Assembly: GCF_001039355.2 (NCBI RefSeq)
Contig: NW_019775786.1
Location: 1-64,000 of the forward strand
Length of the DNA stretch: 64,000 nucleotides
Direction of reading: 5' to 3'
DNA from: Lingula anatina
Lineage: Eukaryota > Brachiopoda > Lingulata > Lingulida > Lingulidae
Made by a program: the position numbers and the translations under genes. The notes under the pieces are model-generated. The model did no database searches and was not told where the DNA came from. It was given only the letters and a program-made list of their open reading frames with translations. Positions 24,786-37,619 of this stretch are shown piece after piece (position 1 is the stretch's first letter; each line of letters starts with the position of its first letter).

Positions 24786-25146
24786 AGTCAAGAAGAGTTT
24801 CGATCCAGCGACTTCCGAAACTTATGATAATGGCTGAATCATTTCAACTGGGAAAGATTATTAAAATTTCAGATACATAATTTTTGGAATCATGAAAAAT
24901 ACATTTCTGTCAAGCATTTTGGTGCTTTTAGTTTATAGCATAGTAATATTAGGTAGTCTGCTTTTCATTTGGGTCGCTTCCTCTCAGAGGGAATGTTCTA
25001 ATCTTAAAAATTTATTAGTGGAATAAAATACAGATATAATTTGTAAACTTAACTATTTTTCCATTTGAAATGATCAAGTCATTGCCATAGTGTGTATTGC
25101 CCAGGTCAGTTAACACAAAAGGGGAGTCCCTATTAATATACAGTAA

Positions 25147-25407
25147 TACCGTAACTCTGTCTTTTCAGTGGGCAAAAAATTATCAAACTTTCATAATTTC
25201 ATAATTTCAAAAAAATTATAGTTCTGTATTGCATTTGCGGTACTTTGACTGCATAGAAAAAAACTAAAGGGTAACCTGCTTTGTAATTTTGTTGCTACCA
25301 CTCGAAAGGAATGCTCTCATTTTAAGAAATTATGACTTTAAAGTTAAAAGTACAGTTTCTGTAAAAATCACAATTTTCCCCACTGAAAAGATTGAGAAAT
25401 TACCGTA
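25147..25407. mobile_element. Foldback MITE with TACCGTAA ends
   Basis: TACCGTAACTCTGTCTTTTC AGTGGG at the left matches CCCACTGAAAAGATTGAGAA ATTACCGTA at the right in reverse complement. 261 bp and non-coding. The CTTTTCAATGGG motif recurs at 36007, 47867, 51576 and 55930. Confidence 0.6.
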
Positions 25408-26460
25408 CTTCTATGTTTCCTCCATCAAATGAAGGGTATCTCCTGGTTTTCAGAAGGTAGAAAGATGAGCTAGTTTCAAGCCAACATCCGATATGATTTG
25501 ATACGAATATAGATGAATAATGAGATATGTCAGTGCAATTCAGATGTCGGGGATACGTAGGTTCTATTCAAAGACATGTTTTTTGAGTGTTAAAAGAAAG
25601 GAAATTCTTTGTAATATAGTTTATCCTCAAGATCCACCACTTCCAGAACTGTTGACAAATCTGTGATCTTTAAAACTGTTTTTGAGATCTAAGTTTCAAA
25701 TGTTTCAGCCAATTTTTAAATTGGAGGTGGACATATATACAGTAACTTGTGACTTTAACTGATGATAGAAATGATAGGAAATTTAAAACCCAAAAATGCC
25801 TGTAGGCTTATTGATTGTTATTTTTACTCCCTGTTTTGCATAGAGTATGCCTTGGGAAAATTGCTGTAATTTTCAGGATTTTTGTAAAAGGTCTCACGAA
25901 TTGTATGTGTTTAATGAGGCCATAAAGGTCTAATATGCAATGCATGCATCTGACAGTCCTTTGTCTGGCGGTAGCTGTGTCTTCGAGGCATATGGGTAGA
26001 CATAAGCATATGCTACATATGGCATTCGGTCAATCAGTGCATATTGGTTAATTATTGATAGACAACCTTAATTTTCTATTTGATTTGCTTGAAGAAGATA
26101 GAATTGTCATATAGATACCTTAATTTTTTGCTTCATTGATTTGAAGAGTGAGAACCTGATTTTTTTCTCTCCATAATTACTCTGAAGAACAGTGAATGAA
26201 TGCATTCGTTCCAGTTCTTTGCTGTCATCATTGAGTTTTCTTGTTATATTTCATTTTTCCATGGATTTATAAGGGAATTTGTCCAATAATACAGTGTATG
26301 ACCTTTAACAGCAAAGAAATAGTTTGTGAAATCTGCAAAAGAATCGGTCATGTTTAGGAAGAAAATTACAACACTGTTTGTGATGTCTGTCACTGTTAAC
26401 GTGGCCAGCTGGATTATGTCACATTAAAACCATTAGAATTGATCCTAAATGATCCAGTAC
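25408..26460. other. AT-rich non-coding sequence before the duplicated block
   Basis: No gene, tandem repeat or complete mobile element was recognised in this stretch. Homology to 37807 begins abruptly at 26461. Confidence 0.45.
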
Positions 26461-27859
26461 TATACATATGATACATGTTCAATCCATATACATGATTGTA
26501 GTATGTATACCATAAAAAGATCTTACAGTAGGAAACAGGTGCTGTCCTTTTATGAAAGTTTATTATGTGTTTTGTCAGTTTTATGGTGCATATAGGATAC
26601 AGTAATAATAATAATAATAATGAGAAGAAGATTAAGAATATTTATTTTTAACTTAAATTTGATGGTTATAATAGTAGTCCAAAACACTGTCAAGGAGACA
26701 AAGAAAATGAAAATACATTTTTTATATCTGTGCTTATACATGTAACATAAGTTGACGTACTTTTATGAAGCCATTCAATGATATTGATAGCTGTTTGACC
26801 TTTGACTTGACCTTGTTCTTAAGGACATGCCTGCCCTTATGTGAGGGTAAAAAAGGTTTCTGGGTCAATCGGGTCAGATGGCACTCTATAACTCACATCC
26901 ACTGAATTTGTTCATTGAAGATCATTTCTCAGAAGGAAATGAAGGTGAAAATAAGGCCTGGTACGATTGGGTTTAATGAACATATTCTGGTATGTTTCTG
27001 TTGCCCTATAGACGTGTGCCTTGCAGATACATAATAATAAAAAATAATAATAATAATATTTATTGGTTCTAGAATATTCTTACAAAAGGGTGTGCCTTAG
27101 CAATATTTTACAATAGGGACATATGTTAATCTATAATAAGCAACCTTTACATACATAAGACTTCTTATAATACATTGTCTAACATTGAATACTGTGACAT
27201 TTAATATTAACAAATGGTAAATAGTTAAAGTCTGATATTCTAGGTATCATAGTAACCTGGGATTGTTGTGCAAGGTGTAAATTTCTTATAAAATTAACCC
27301 CATCTCCCGCAGATTTCCGCAATGTGCTAAAAGGTCTCATTTTGGGTTTTTCACATTATTGCCTCTACTGTGACCAGTGAATATTTTGTGTAAGATTTTT
27401 TTTCGTGTACTTCCCCTAAATTTTTTGGGGCTACAGCTTAATTTTTACAATGAAAGTGAAGTGAATGCATATGATTTGCTAGAAAATAAGTTCTTTTGAG
27501 CATGTAATTATGGAGTCTGAAATGATGACTTAGATAAATTTGATAACAAAAATAATGTTTCTATTTCTTCTGCCAATTTAATCATAGGATGTATGGTTAG
27601 GTAGGAGTGCTTTTACTAAATAATTAATATATAAATTGGATTGTTGTCCACTTAATGCCTGTTGAAGTACCCCTACACTACAATAACTATGAATTAATTT
27701 GTCGTTTAGATCTCGATGGTAGCTAGATTGTAGGTGTTCATTTTATGTACACTTCATCTGATTAGTTTTTATGTACCTTGCATGGTTGCACTGCCGTTCA
27801 GAAAATTTGTCCTCAGGAGGGAATGGATTTAATTTTTATAAATAGCTTTCAACACTTAA

Positions 27860-28065
27860 AGGGATAATGACTCTTCATCTTGCCCCCCCCCAAAAAAAAA
27901 TGAATTTTTCTGGAGTAAACAACAATTTTTCCATACTTACCGATGGTTATTGAATCCATTTTTACATTCAAAGTTAGTCCCTGGTTTTTTTCTAAAAAAG
28001 TTTTTTTTTTTTTTGCTTTAATCTCTTAAGATCACTTAAATCACTATCCCATAGAGATAATGACT
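27860..28065. mobile_element. piggyBac-like MITE fragment (copy 1)
   Basis: TTAA-AGGGATAATGACTCTTCATC at 27856, then the TCTGGAGTAAACAACAATTT and CATACTTACCGATGG segments and a truncated centre. The same fragment is at 39220-39420 in copy 2, so it predates the split of the two copies. Confidence 0.7.
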
Positions 28066-28410
28066 GAAACTGATGCTTGATTACCATTTTGCGTTTTAAA
28101 AACCAAGGTTCATTTATAAAGAAGACCCGCTGGAATAATACATGAGATACCGTAATGTGAAAAGAAAAATTACTTTGAATTGCATTGGAAACAATGCACT
28201 GCATATAGTAGAGTAAGGGAATATTTCTGTGAAGTATTTTCAGCAGTAATTGAGCTTTAGTTTAAAGTATGAAATTTAGTTAATATATTTTTCAACTTCA
28301 TATCAGTATATAATTTATTTTATTATAGTATGATATATATATTTAGTGGCTTCAGCATAATTGGACAGGAAAGAATAGGGTATATTTTCCTTTGCCTTCT
28401 TCACTTTCTT

Positions 28411-28413
<3 letters not shown>

Positions 28414-28458
<45 letters not shown>
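28414..28458. repeat. CT microsatellite (copy 1)
   Basis: CT run followed by AGCAGAGAGAG, so the tract can fold back slightly. The copy 2 equivalent is 39775-39817 and shorter. Confidence 0.9.
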
Positions 28459-29097
28459 AGCAGAGAGAGTTCATATACTAGTATGTAAAAAAAAATCAAA
28501 TTTGTTATACTTAAGGTTGAATTTTACAGCATTCATTTATATGTATTCTTGATATTAATTCTACAAGATGGCAAAAAACATTCATTCCTTAGAGAGTCCA
28601 AGTTCGTCGCTAAGTAACAAATGGTCCCAGTCAATATACATGTACCTAGAGATTTTGCCTTTTTTATATTCCCAAAGGCATCTTGGTTTTTATTCATGCA
28701 TTCATTTGTTCAACCTTATCGGGTCATCCTGAACACTGCCTGCTGCCTTCTTTGCCATCGATTTTTTTTTAGGGAATTGCCCTTGGAACAAATGACCACA
28801 TGCGGTATACAGAAGATGGGCTGATATTTATAGGTTAAGGTTAAGGTATGCTTGGCTGATCACTGCCGCAGCATACCATACTGTGGTCAGGGCTGTTTTG
28901 TGGTCAGGTCTCTTTTATTGGTATGTGTTTTAGAGTGAAAATAATTAAATTACTGGTAATTAAGCTATGTTATTTTTATTATTTAATTTTTTTCTGTAAA
29001 TATAGGTCACATATTTTATTAATGTTAAAATTTATTTATTTAATTTTTTTTTTTGGGGGGGGGGGACTTAGGTTATGCCCAGCACTTTTTATAGCTG

Positions 29098-29098
<1 letters not shown>

Positions 29099-29180
<82 letters not shown>
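29099..29180. repeat. TA microsatellite present only in copy 1
   Basis: About 40 TA units follow TATAGCTGTT. Copy 2 has a poly-T run and unrelated short sequence at the same site (40447-40500). Confidence 0.92.
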
Positions 29181-29181
<1 letters not shown>

Positions 29182-30766
29182 CCTCTATAAAAATGAACTA
29201 TGACATATGAACTAAGACATATGTTGTGTTGGGAATTTTGGACTCTTTTTGGTCATACTTAACTTTGTAATTGTGGAACTGTTTTGGGGCCAACTTCCCC
29301 CCCCCCCCCACCACCACCACCACCACCACCACCACCACCACTATCAGCATGTACTGCCACATACTTCTTAACACCTAGGTAGAGATTATTCACCTGGAAA
29401 GCCTCATTGCCTAGTTAAGATGTAAGTAGATGGACATCAAAATATTGGAGGTAAACAACAATTTGAACACTTTTTTAAATGCATAACACAGCGAATGGGA
29501 TTCTTTTTTGTACCATGTGAAGTGTGACGAAACTGAGCATCTGTGTAATAGAGAGTCCGCCCTCTTTTTTAATTATACAGGGTAGGGTTAGCTTTCCGTA
29601 AGTGGGTCAAAATCTAGGGTGAGGCTTACCTGTGCAAATTAATGGGAAATGGACTCTCTATCATGGGGGATTCTGTTTAAGGTCACAGTTTCTTTTTTGA
29701 GGTATTGCACTGTGGCAGGGCGCATAAGGTCGTCAAGTAGCACAGGTCGTGAGTCTGTACCCCTGCGGCAGTCAGTCTTTGTTGTACCTTTAGGTTAGTC
29801 GCATTGTGCCACAGGGAGAATAGCGCGAACAAAAGAGAACAGAAACTAAGAGACAGACATGAAGCATACACTCATACTGTCAGACAAGAACGTGACCTAC
29901 TGGTGAATCACGTCTGGGTTATTTGTTCTTGTCGTGGGACGCTGTGTAAATCAGATACACCAGGAGTCAACTAGTTGTACGAGTGTGTATGTGTATTCCA
30001 CTCATGCTTTAGATAATACTCATGGATGGCACGTACACTATGCTGAGCTGTCGTGTACGTAGCTTGCGCCCTGTATTCATCCAGGTGGCGACATGAATTA
30101 CATCATGACACGTTGGAGTGTGTACTAGAGGTGACGAGATAGGTTGGTATTATTATGTTATTAAGGGAGTAAAAAAAAAATTACAGTTAGCTCTGCCATT
30201 AGGCCAAGTAAGGTGACATGACACTAAAACCAAAATATTTGCATGTTTTTACAAAACATTTGTACCCTGGTGAAGAAAAGGTGATAAAGTCACTGGTTCG
30301 ACTGGTTTGCTATTCAGGTGATGTAGGTATGTCTGTGACACTTATACTTATTGCAACATAAACACTATAGCCAGTGTTAGAAATTAAGGCTGGACCGTCT
30401 GCCAGGGGTTGACAACTTTTAGAACGGGCTGAGAAGTTTTCCCACCCGGCAGACTTTCAGTCCAGCTAATTTTCAAGATCGGTCCAGCAACTTATTTTCC
30501 TAAGAGGCAAACACTGACTATAGCTAAGGTAAATCATCCTAGACCTGAATTTCTGAGGTCATTGGAGAATCACAGCTGTTTCCAAGTAGCTATAAAAAGT
30601 TGATTGTGAGAGGTCTCTCTCTCTCTCTCTCTCTCTCTCAGTAGCGTTTCTGGCATGTTTGTTAGTATACAATGTGTGTGTGTGTGTATGAGAGAGAGCA
30701 TGTGTGAACTTTGTATCTTTGTTAATCTTAAATAGAAGTATGAATGGATTTGTCTTTGTCTCTTAA

Positions 30767-30767
30767 T

Positions 30768-30847
<80 letters not shown>
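30767..30847. repeat. TA microsatellite, expanded in copy 1
   Basis: About 40 units between TTAATTGA and TTCCAAGTCAAAT; the copy 2 site near 42292-42304 has about six. Confidence 0.92.
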
Positions 30848-30849
<2 letters not shown>

Positions 30850-31879
30850 CAAGTCAAATATGTGGTCATCGTTCATTACATCAATTATTAGATCAAAACC
30901 AGATGTTTATAGGGTCTCAGGCCTCGGGTGTGTGCACGCGCCCACAAGAGAGAGAGAGAGAGAGCTTTCACCTTGGCTTATTATTTCATGTGAATATATG
31001 TGGGCTTCAGCTGATATTTTTTTTACTTGCACTGGTTTTACTCCAAGAGCAATCTCCCGCATGAGCTTATGGTTAGAACAGCGCACCAGTAATAGAATCC
31101 AAATGTTACTTTCCCTTTTGATCTTTGTGAAGAGAATACTTTTTTTAGTGCGGATATGAGGGCACCATGGTAATTTCTCTATAAATTTGAACAAATTTTA
31201 TTAACCATTTACTGAAAAATCATTGTTTTTATTGTAATGCCCTTCAGAGGATAATGATTTTAATTATAAAGTGAAGCAAGTTGCATTGCACTCTTTATCT
31301 ACTAGAAAAAAACGTAATGACATACATGATGAAGAACTGAATAATGGGAAAAGAGTGAGTGGTTTGACATTTTGGAGGAATTATGGTAGTTTAAATTAAT
31401 TATGAATCAACCTGGAAAAGTACCTGACTGCAGTTGTCAGTGTGACCTGACCTGTACTTAGAGACCATTCTCTTGTGTTTTTAATTCTGTTTGTTACATT
31501 TATTTCCACCAGTGGAGGATACATTGTCAATGTGATAGGTGATAAGCTAGGATGCTCTACGGCAGTCCACAACCAGGGTTGATTTTTCCTAGTAGGGTTT
31601 CATTTATATTCATTCATGTATTCATTTTTATGTTTATTTATTTTTTTTTTTTTTTAAACAGTGGACAGTTTTGCCAAATGAGTTAAGTTCAAAATCAGTT
31701 TATGAAAGTAAAAAATTGAAACTGTTTTAATTGCCTTTTTAAAAGAGACCTAAGGCTGTTTGTCCTTTTTTTATCCCTAAAACCTCCCCAAGGGTAAATT
31801 GTACTGGTCTAGACAACGATTTTGCTCCTGTGACATTTTGTATTCTCCCATGTTTAACATATACATAGTGACTGAAACA

Positions 31880-32440
31880 AATGAATAAGAAGTACTTACT
31901 TTTGGGGGATGGTACATCGCAAACACGAGATATGCTGATGATACAGCTATCAGGGCATCATTCAACATTGCAAGAGAGACTACAGACACTATTAAATAAA
32001 ATGGGAGGTGAAAGCAGAAAAGCGAGGCCTTACAATAAACTGCAAGAAAACCTAATGTACGTATGGTCCTTCATAAGTAGACAAATTAAAGCAACACTCC
32101 GACTGGGAATATTAGAAGATGGCAATAACAAGCTGAAGTCAAGAGGTTCATTTACCTGGGGAAGCATGATAACTGATGATGGCAGATGTGAGACAGAAAT
32201 AAGAAGAAACAGCATAGCAAAAGATTTCTTTCAAAAAATGGGAAAGATACTCAAAGACATAGAGTGAAAATTCCCAAGTTCTACAATGCTAGATTTATTC
32301 TTAACTGACCTACTGAATATTTCCAATGGCAATCATGGCAGAAAGACTGCAGGCAGCAGAAAAGTAGTTTATGAGAAGGATGCGTAGGGACAATATATCA
32401 GCAATTAAGAAGTCCTAAAAAGAACTGGAAGGAAAAGAAG
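31880..32440 (+). pseudogene. Decayed non-LTR retrotransposon reverse transcriptase fragment (copy 1)
   Basis: The + strand codes for pieces of a LINE reverse transcriptase C-terminal half in shifting frames. YADDT, the catalytic motif, is at 31931-31945. Then come LQERLQTLLNK, GSMITDDGRCETEIRR and FFQKMGKILKD, a pattern common to invertebrate LINE remnants. Frameshifts and stops break it, and no 5' half or endonuclease was seen. It is followed by degenerate CCTTCGGAACA-type short repeats (32450-32730). Confidence 0.75.
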
Positions 32441-33745
32441 TGGAAACACCCCTATATTCCGAGAGTCCACTTTTCCAAGCTTCCATTATTCTGAAGACCA
32501 AAGGAGCCTTCAAGTTGATAAAAAAATCAACCGCTGTTCTGAGGGTCCCTATTCCGAAAAAGTTTATTGATGCGATAACTGGGGCTAAATGAAATGTATT
32601 AGTTGCATAATTGGGACATTAAATTTGCTATCTTTGAGCTGTTTTTGTTCTATGTGTACCTTCGGAACAATGAACCTTCAGAACAGTGGACCCTCAGAAA
32701 GTGGACCTCAGAAAAACAGACCTCGGAAGATATATATATATATATATGCACTCAAAGAAGTTTGCTTAGAACAATAAGAAAGAGTCAATTTCAGTTTTTC
32801 TGATACATGATGAAGAAAGGGTTGGAGTGTTTAGTGATCACAACGATAGTGATGCATTTATTGTCATCTGAATCAGTATTTCTTAATATTTAAACACATT
32901 AAAAAATGATTAAGTGTCATTCCTGGTTGTTGCTTTCATAGATCTGGGGTGTTCTCAGAGTCTAATTTGTATCCTTGATAGGAGAACATTTTAAGAATAA
33001 AATCAATGCTTGTTGAAAGGGGAGAGTACAATTTTTAAATGGAGTAGATGTCCTTGTGGAAATGTTTAATGAAATTGTATTGATTCCCTGTCATCTGAAA
33101 ATACAGAGGCCAGTTATCAATAATAATAACAATAATGATAATGATAAATGGCCCAAAAATTTATCTAACCTAAAATATAAAAGCGTTTGTCTATACTTCA
33201 GGTAAAGATGAATCCATAGTTTTCCATTCTAAAAGTAGAGTAAACTTCGGTTTGAATCATGTAAAGCAGGTATCTTCTGTTGTTGAAGGAGACCCTGTGT
33301 TTTTTCTAATTGCTCAACCATTGATTTATCTTTGGTCAAAAGAAAAGGAAAAAAAACAAGAAGGGAAACATGTCACTTGCATGCTAGAATTATTAATTTC
33401 CATAGCAATTTTTTTTTGCTGAATGTCTGTTTTACTAAATAGATCACATCAAAAAATTTGTTTTTAACTGTAATTAGTCTGTACTTGTCAACTATTATGG
33501 TTCAACTTTCTGCTGAAATAATTTGCCAATTCTTACATGTTTTTACAAACTGGCTAAATATTCTGATTTAGGGTTAATAGTATGTGTTTATGCTGAAATG
33601 ACTCTGAAATGACCATTATGGATAAGATAATGGCTATTCCTCTGGACTTGCTCTTCCATGACTGTAAGTTTCACATCTGAAGTTTTTTCAAATAGCTTTG
33701 GGAGCAGCTTTTGAGACAGATTAAATCTGAAACAACAGGTAGATG

Positions 33746-33748
33746 CAT

Positions 33749-33799
<51 letters not shown>

Positions 33800-33800
33800 T
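33746..33800. repeat. TTTA microsatellite (copy 1)
   Basis: About 14 TTTA units; copy 2 has about 9 at 45157-45193. Confidence 0.92.
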
Positions 33801-34738
33801 TCATAGGTTTATTCATAGGTTTAAATTGTTATTGTTAGTATGAATTTTTAAATGAAAATATGCTGGATTCAGTTCTGCAATCAAATATCTGATTATTATT
33901 ATTATTATTGATCCACTGATCAGACTAACAAACTTACTGTGACATGTAGATAACAGGTGTGTTATGTCGACTTGGGGTTTTGACATGCAACTTAAAGGCA
34001 TGAACTTCAAAAATAACTTGATAAAATGAAACCTGGATTTTTTTTAACTTGAAAAACTACAACCTGCTAGTATGTTGCATGCCAATAAGTACTTTTTCTT
34101 GGTACTATGGTTCTTTTCATCACTCAAAAAATATTGTAAGTCTCATTTAGTCAGAAATAAGAAGCCCTAATGTTTTTCTTCAAATAAAGGATCTTTTTTA
34201 TCTCTCGAGCTCTTTTTTTTTTTTAAAAAAAAAGGTCTTTGCAATATGAAGCTTGGATTTTTTTCTTGGTTTCATAATGGCTCTATATTTTCACTTTAAG
34301 AATTATATATTTATATATAAAAGTACATACAAATTAGAAGCCAGGGCCCTGTTTGAGAGAGAAAAACAACTGATGTCAGTTCCCTGGCTTAGTTAACCAG
34401 GATTTCCATAAGAATGCTTTTATACTGTTGCTGATAGAGTAAGAATTGCTTATGTCACCATGGATATTAGGCTCTCAGCCAGGGAACCTAACTTCAATCT
34501 ATTTTGGAAATCTGGACTTGGATGCCGTATTGATAGAAGTGTGGAACAAGAACTGCAATTGCCAACGAACAGAATTTCCAGCAATATGCTATGAGGTAAC
34601 CCCCAATCCTTATTCCCCCTCTCCAACCCCAAACCCATGCTGCCATCTTGAGAAAGTTGACTCTGCCTGTTTTGTAATTTGGTTTTGTTAATTAATTGGC
34701 CATGTGGATAATGGACACTACTTTAGGACGACTGTCTT

Positions 34739-34826
34739 AGGCCTCATTCAGAGCAGATGATCCAAGGACATATATGTCCATGGATCAAATATGGCGGACC
34801 CGGATCTTTTGTTTTGAATGGCCTCT
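34739..34826. mobile_element. Short Harbinger-like MITE (copy 1), TTA target
   Basis: TTA-GGCCTCATTCAGAGCAGATG at the left and TTGTTTTGAATGGCCTC-TTA at the right, with ATCAAATATGGCGGACCC inside. About 90 bp. The same element is in copy 2 at 46422-46508. Confidence 0.65.
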
Positions 34827-34894
34827 TACATCACAGCTATGAAGTTGTCCACCTTTCAAAGTGTACGGTACAGACTTTATCAGTAAACTAGAAA

Positions 34895-35125
34895 AGCACT
34901 CCCAGAGAGCAGACCTTCACCAAGGTAGCAATTTTTTATTATTATTGATTCTTTATTGATAATTGATCTGGATCACTACCCAAAACTAATCATCTGTTCC
35001 TTGGCCCACTTATGACAGTTCCTGAAAATTTCATCAAAACCAGTCGATAACTTTTTGAGTTATGTTGATGACAGACAGACAAACAAACAAACAGAGGTGA
35101 AAACATAACTTCCTTGGCGGAGGTA
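34895..35125. repeat. Dispersed repeat with GACAGACAAAC and TTGGCGGAGGTAA tail (copy 1)
   Basis: TTGATCTGGATCACTACC, TTCCTTGGCCCACTT, CCTGAAAATTTCATCAAAAC, AACTTTTTGAGTTATG, GACAGACAGACAAACAAAC, then GGTGAAAACATAACTTCC. This chain is a widespread repeat in marine invertebrate genomes as I recall it; no coding capacity. Confidence 0.65.
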
Positions 35126-36302
35126 AATATACCACTTGCTGTGAAAAGGGATTCGTATTTTAACACTGTCACATTCTGTCTTTGGTTTGAAAAGAATGAG
35201 TTTTATTTTGAGTTAATCAGGGTATTTTACACAGACACCTTCTAGTAATCTTCTGTGGTTATTGATTTCTGTATATCATAGTTCTAGGCAGTGAGGTGTT
35301 TTAAGAGTGCAATCCTGTATAGGATGCAGCTAATGCAATTTAAATCACATTGCCGGGGAAACAGTTGTTTTCTCTTTCTTTGTGTGCTTGCAATTTGAGC
35401 GAAAAAGAGTGATTGTTAAAACAGAATGTCTAGGCGTGAGTTTTTTTAATAGACTGACTGTTTTCAAAAGAAAATTGCCCTGTAGTAAAAACTACAAAAA
35501 TAAGCTGTTCTTCTGTTTCTCCAGCTGTGACATATAATATATAATACTTTTTAGTAGAAAAGTTTGAAAGATTCGATTTAATTTTAATTTCACATTTAAT
35601 ATGTTTTTTCCATGGTCTGTGTTGCACATTGGTTTGCTTGTTTTTGCTCCTTACTTTTGATTTTGACTCGTATCATGGCATATATTTTATTGGATTTATA
35701 CCATCTTTCATTAAAACAATCATTAAAACAATCATAAAAAGTACTGTTGCAATTAAGCATAGATTACATTAACATATATACCTTTGTCCAGGTGTCAGAA
35801 AGAGAGAAAGAATCAATCTCCACAAATAAAAAAAAATTGACATACATACACTCCCTATGTAGCTACTCTGTGGCAACAGTTTTTATAATAATAATAATTT
35901 AATATAATATTTATTTTTAAAACAATTTTTCCAAATTAATTAACCTGGAGCTTAAGATGGGATATAATTAGACATTTGACAAAAAGAGACAGTATTGGCT
36001 CAGTCTTTTCAATGGGAACATTTTTCAAACTTTCAGGTACCCAATTTCATAACCACAAAATTATATTTCTGTATAGCGTTTCTATATATTCTTGTTCAGC
36101 ATGGCAACAGAAGGGAATTTTTAATAGATAATAGACATATAGTTTATAGCCGCAATAAGCAGCAAGGCCAGAAACTCTTGCTGTCACGAACCAATCACTC
36201 GACAGTCAATAACCTGGTTGGCAAGTGGTGACAGCCCATATTTCTGTGATGATGTAGTTATCTATTGTTGAGATTTTTAAGTGGATCAGTCTATCAATCA
36301 AC

Positions 36303-36305
<3 letters not shown>

Positions 36306-36349
<44 letters not shown>
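36306..36349. repeat. GA microsatellite (copy 1)
   Basis: About 22 GA units after CAACCCA; copy 2 equivalent 48173-48211 is shorter and interrupted. Confidence 0.9.
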
Positions 36350-36350
<1 letters not shown>

Positions 36351-36573
36351 TTAAGTGAAAAACGTTCTTGTTAGGATTTTTCATGTGCACCAATCAACCG
36401 AGAGAGTGACGTTGTGCAAGAAAACTCGTTGTTAAGAGGATCATTTAATAAGCAAACCTGACGTGCAGCAATTATAGAAGCAATTCACAGGGTCACTCTG
36501 ACATTGCATACATACAGACGGTATAAGTAAGCAGTCACAGTCTTTTTCGTCACAATCTCACAAGAGGATATTT

Positions 36574-36583
36574 CCATATTTGG
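36574..36583. promoter_or_regulatory. CArG-box match (copy 1)
   Basis: CCATATTTGG fits the SRF consensus CC(A/T)6GG exactly. It lies about 930 bp upstream of the exon 1 ATG in the most conserved part of the duplicated block and is unchanged in copy 2 at 48423-48432. Function is inferred from the motif only. Confidence 0.3.
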
Positions 36584-36807
36584 AGACTTCTGTTGAACGG
36601 AGACAGCAAGATGGTAACAGTTGCTGTGAGATATTGGCTAGCTTGCTGAGAAAAAAAAAAGATTAAAAACTACGTCTTTATTTCTCTGATCACCCAAGAA
36701 AGGTTTTTTGTGAACATTTTTAAAAATATAAAGGTGATATTTTTATATGTTTACTTTTTAAAACGTAAAATTTGAATACGTGGAGAGTTCATTATATATA
36801 CGAATTA

Positions 36808-36817
36808 TATATAAATA
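36808..36817 (+). promoter_or_regulatory. Possible TATA box upstream of exon 1 (copy 1)
   Basis: TATATAAATA is followed about 20 bp later by an ETS-like inverted pair (GGAAGTCCTTCC). It sits some 700 bp before the ATG at 37511 in conserved sequence. The surrounding AT richness makes chance matches likely. An upstream non-coding exon could replace this promoter. Confidence 0.25.
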
Positions 36818-37510
36818 TATAATGATGATAAGGAAGTCCTTCCTGTAGCGAGCGAGAGGTGTGAAGACTTCTGAGAAAAGCTGTTTAAGAATGTAGCTAA
36901 TTGTCTCAAAAGAGGAGCCAGTGGTTGGACTGTTATTTCAATAACAACTTGGCGGAGAAGAGGTTTGTTGACGCAGGAGCACTGTACATTCTCTAGTCTT
37001 CAAATGCAGCCTGGGCTTTATTCCTGAATTTCAAACTGTAAAGTGGATTGAGGGTGCATTTTTATCCATTTAAGGCTTTTTGGCTGAACCAACAGAAGGC
37101 ATTTTTATGGAGACTTTATGAATAAGTTAACTTTTTTTATTACTTTGTTGCTGAACATTTTCTGTTATATTTATTATATTGTACAGAGATTTCTACTTCC
37201 TACAGAGTTAATACAGTAATAGCTGATTACAATAGCACTATGTGTTCTGCAGTGCATATGCCGTGTACGTATATGTGATAAAGCTGGATTATTGGTTAAC
37301 AGTTAGTGGATCTATCCACATGATCCTTGTTTCTGTGACATTTTACATCCAAATGTGATAAATCCAAGAGATGCTATTCTAAACATTGTGGTCGCTGTTG
37401 ACAAGGGACACATTCAAACACAAGACCTTTTGTGGCAAATGACTATTTACTCATTTGCTGTATCAGAGCAAAACTAATATCCTCTATAAGATATCAAAAT
37501 CGGCACAAAA

Positions 37511-37619
37511 ATGGATCTCAGGTATCACTATGGGAATAGGCTAGCAGATAGCTTTTGTCTGTCGCAGGCGGAAATGGCATTTCCGCGTCGAAGATGTTAT
37601 TGGCCTTTCCTTAACACCA
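37511..37619 (+). CDS. EcR: EcR-like exon 1, first assembled copy (probable other allele)
   Basis: This segment is identical in the coding part to 49361-49469: the same ATG, 36 codons, upstream in-frame TAA and A|GTAAGT donor in phase 1. It sits near the 3' end of duplicated copy 1, which breaks off at a single N about 190 bp downstream. If the duplication is an assembly artefact, this is the allelic version of the same exon and not a second exon. If real, it could be a tandem alternative first exon able to splice to exon 2 in frame. Confidence 0.5.

Noticed and set aside
26602-26741. Hydrophobic minus-strand frame over the AAT repeat, also at 37896-38111
   Set aside because: Poly-isoleucine comes from the AAT microsatellite; length varies between copies as the repeat does.
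29099-29180. Tyr-Ile repeat protein at 28923-29210 and similar frames at 30570-30869 and 43915-44145
   Set aside because: These are TA microsatellites read as codons.
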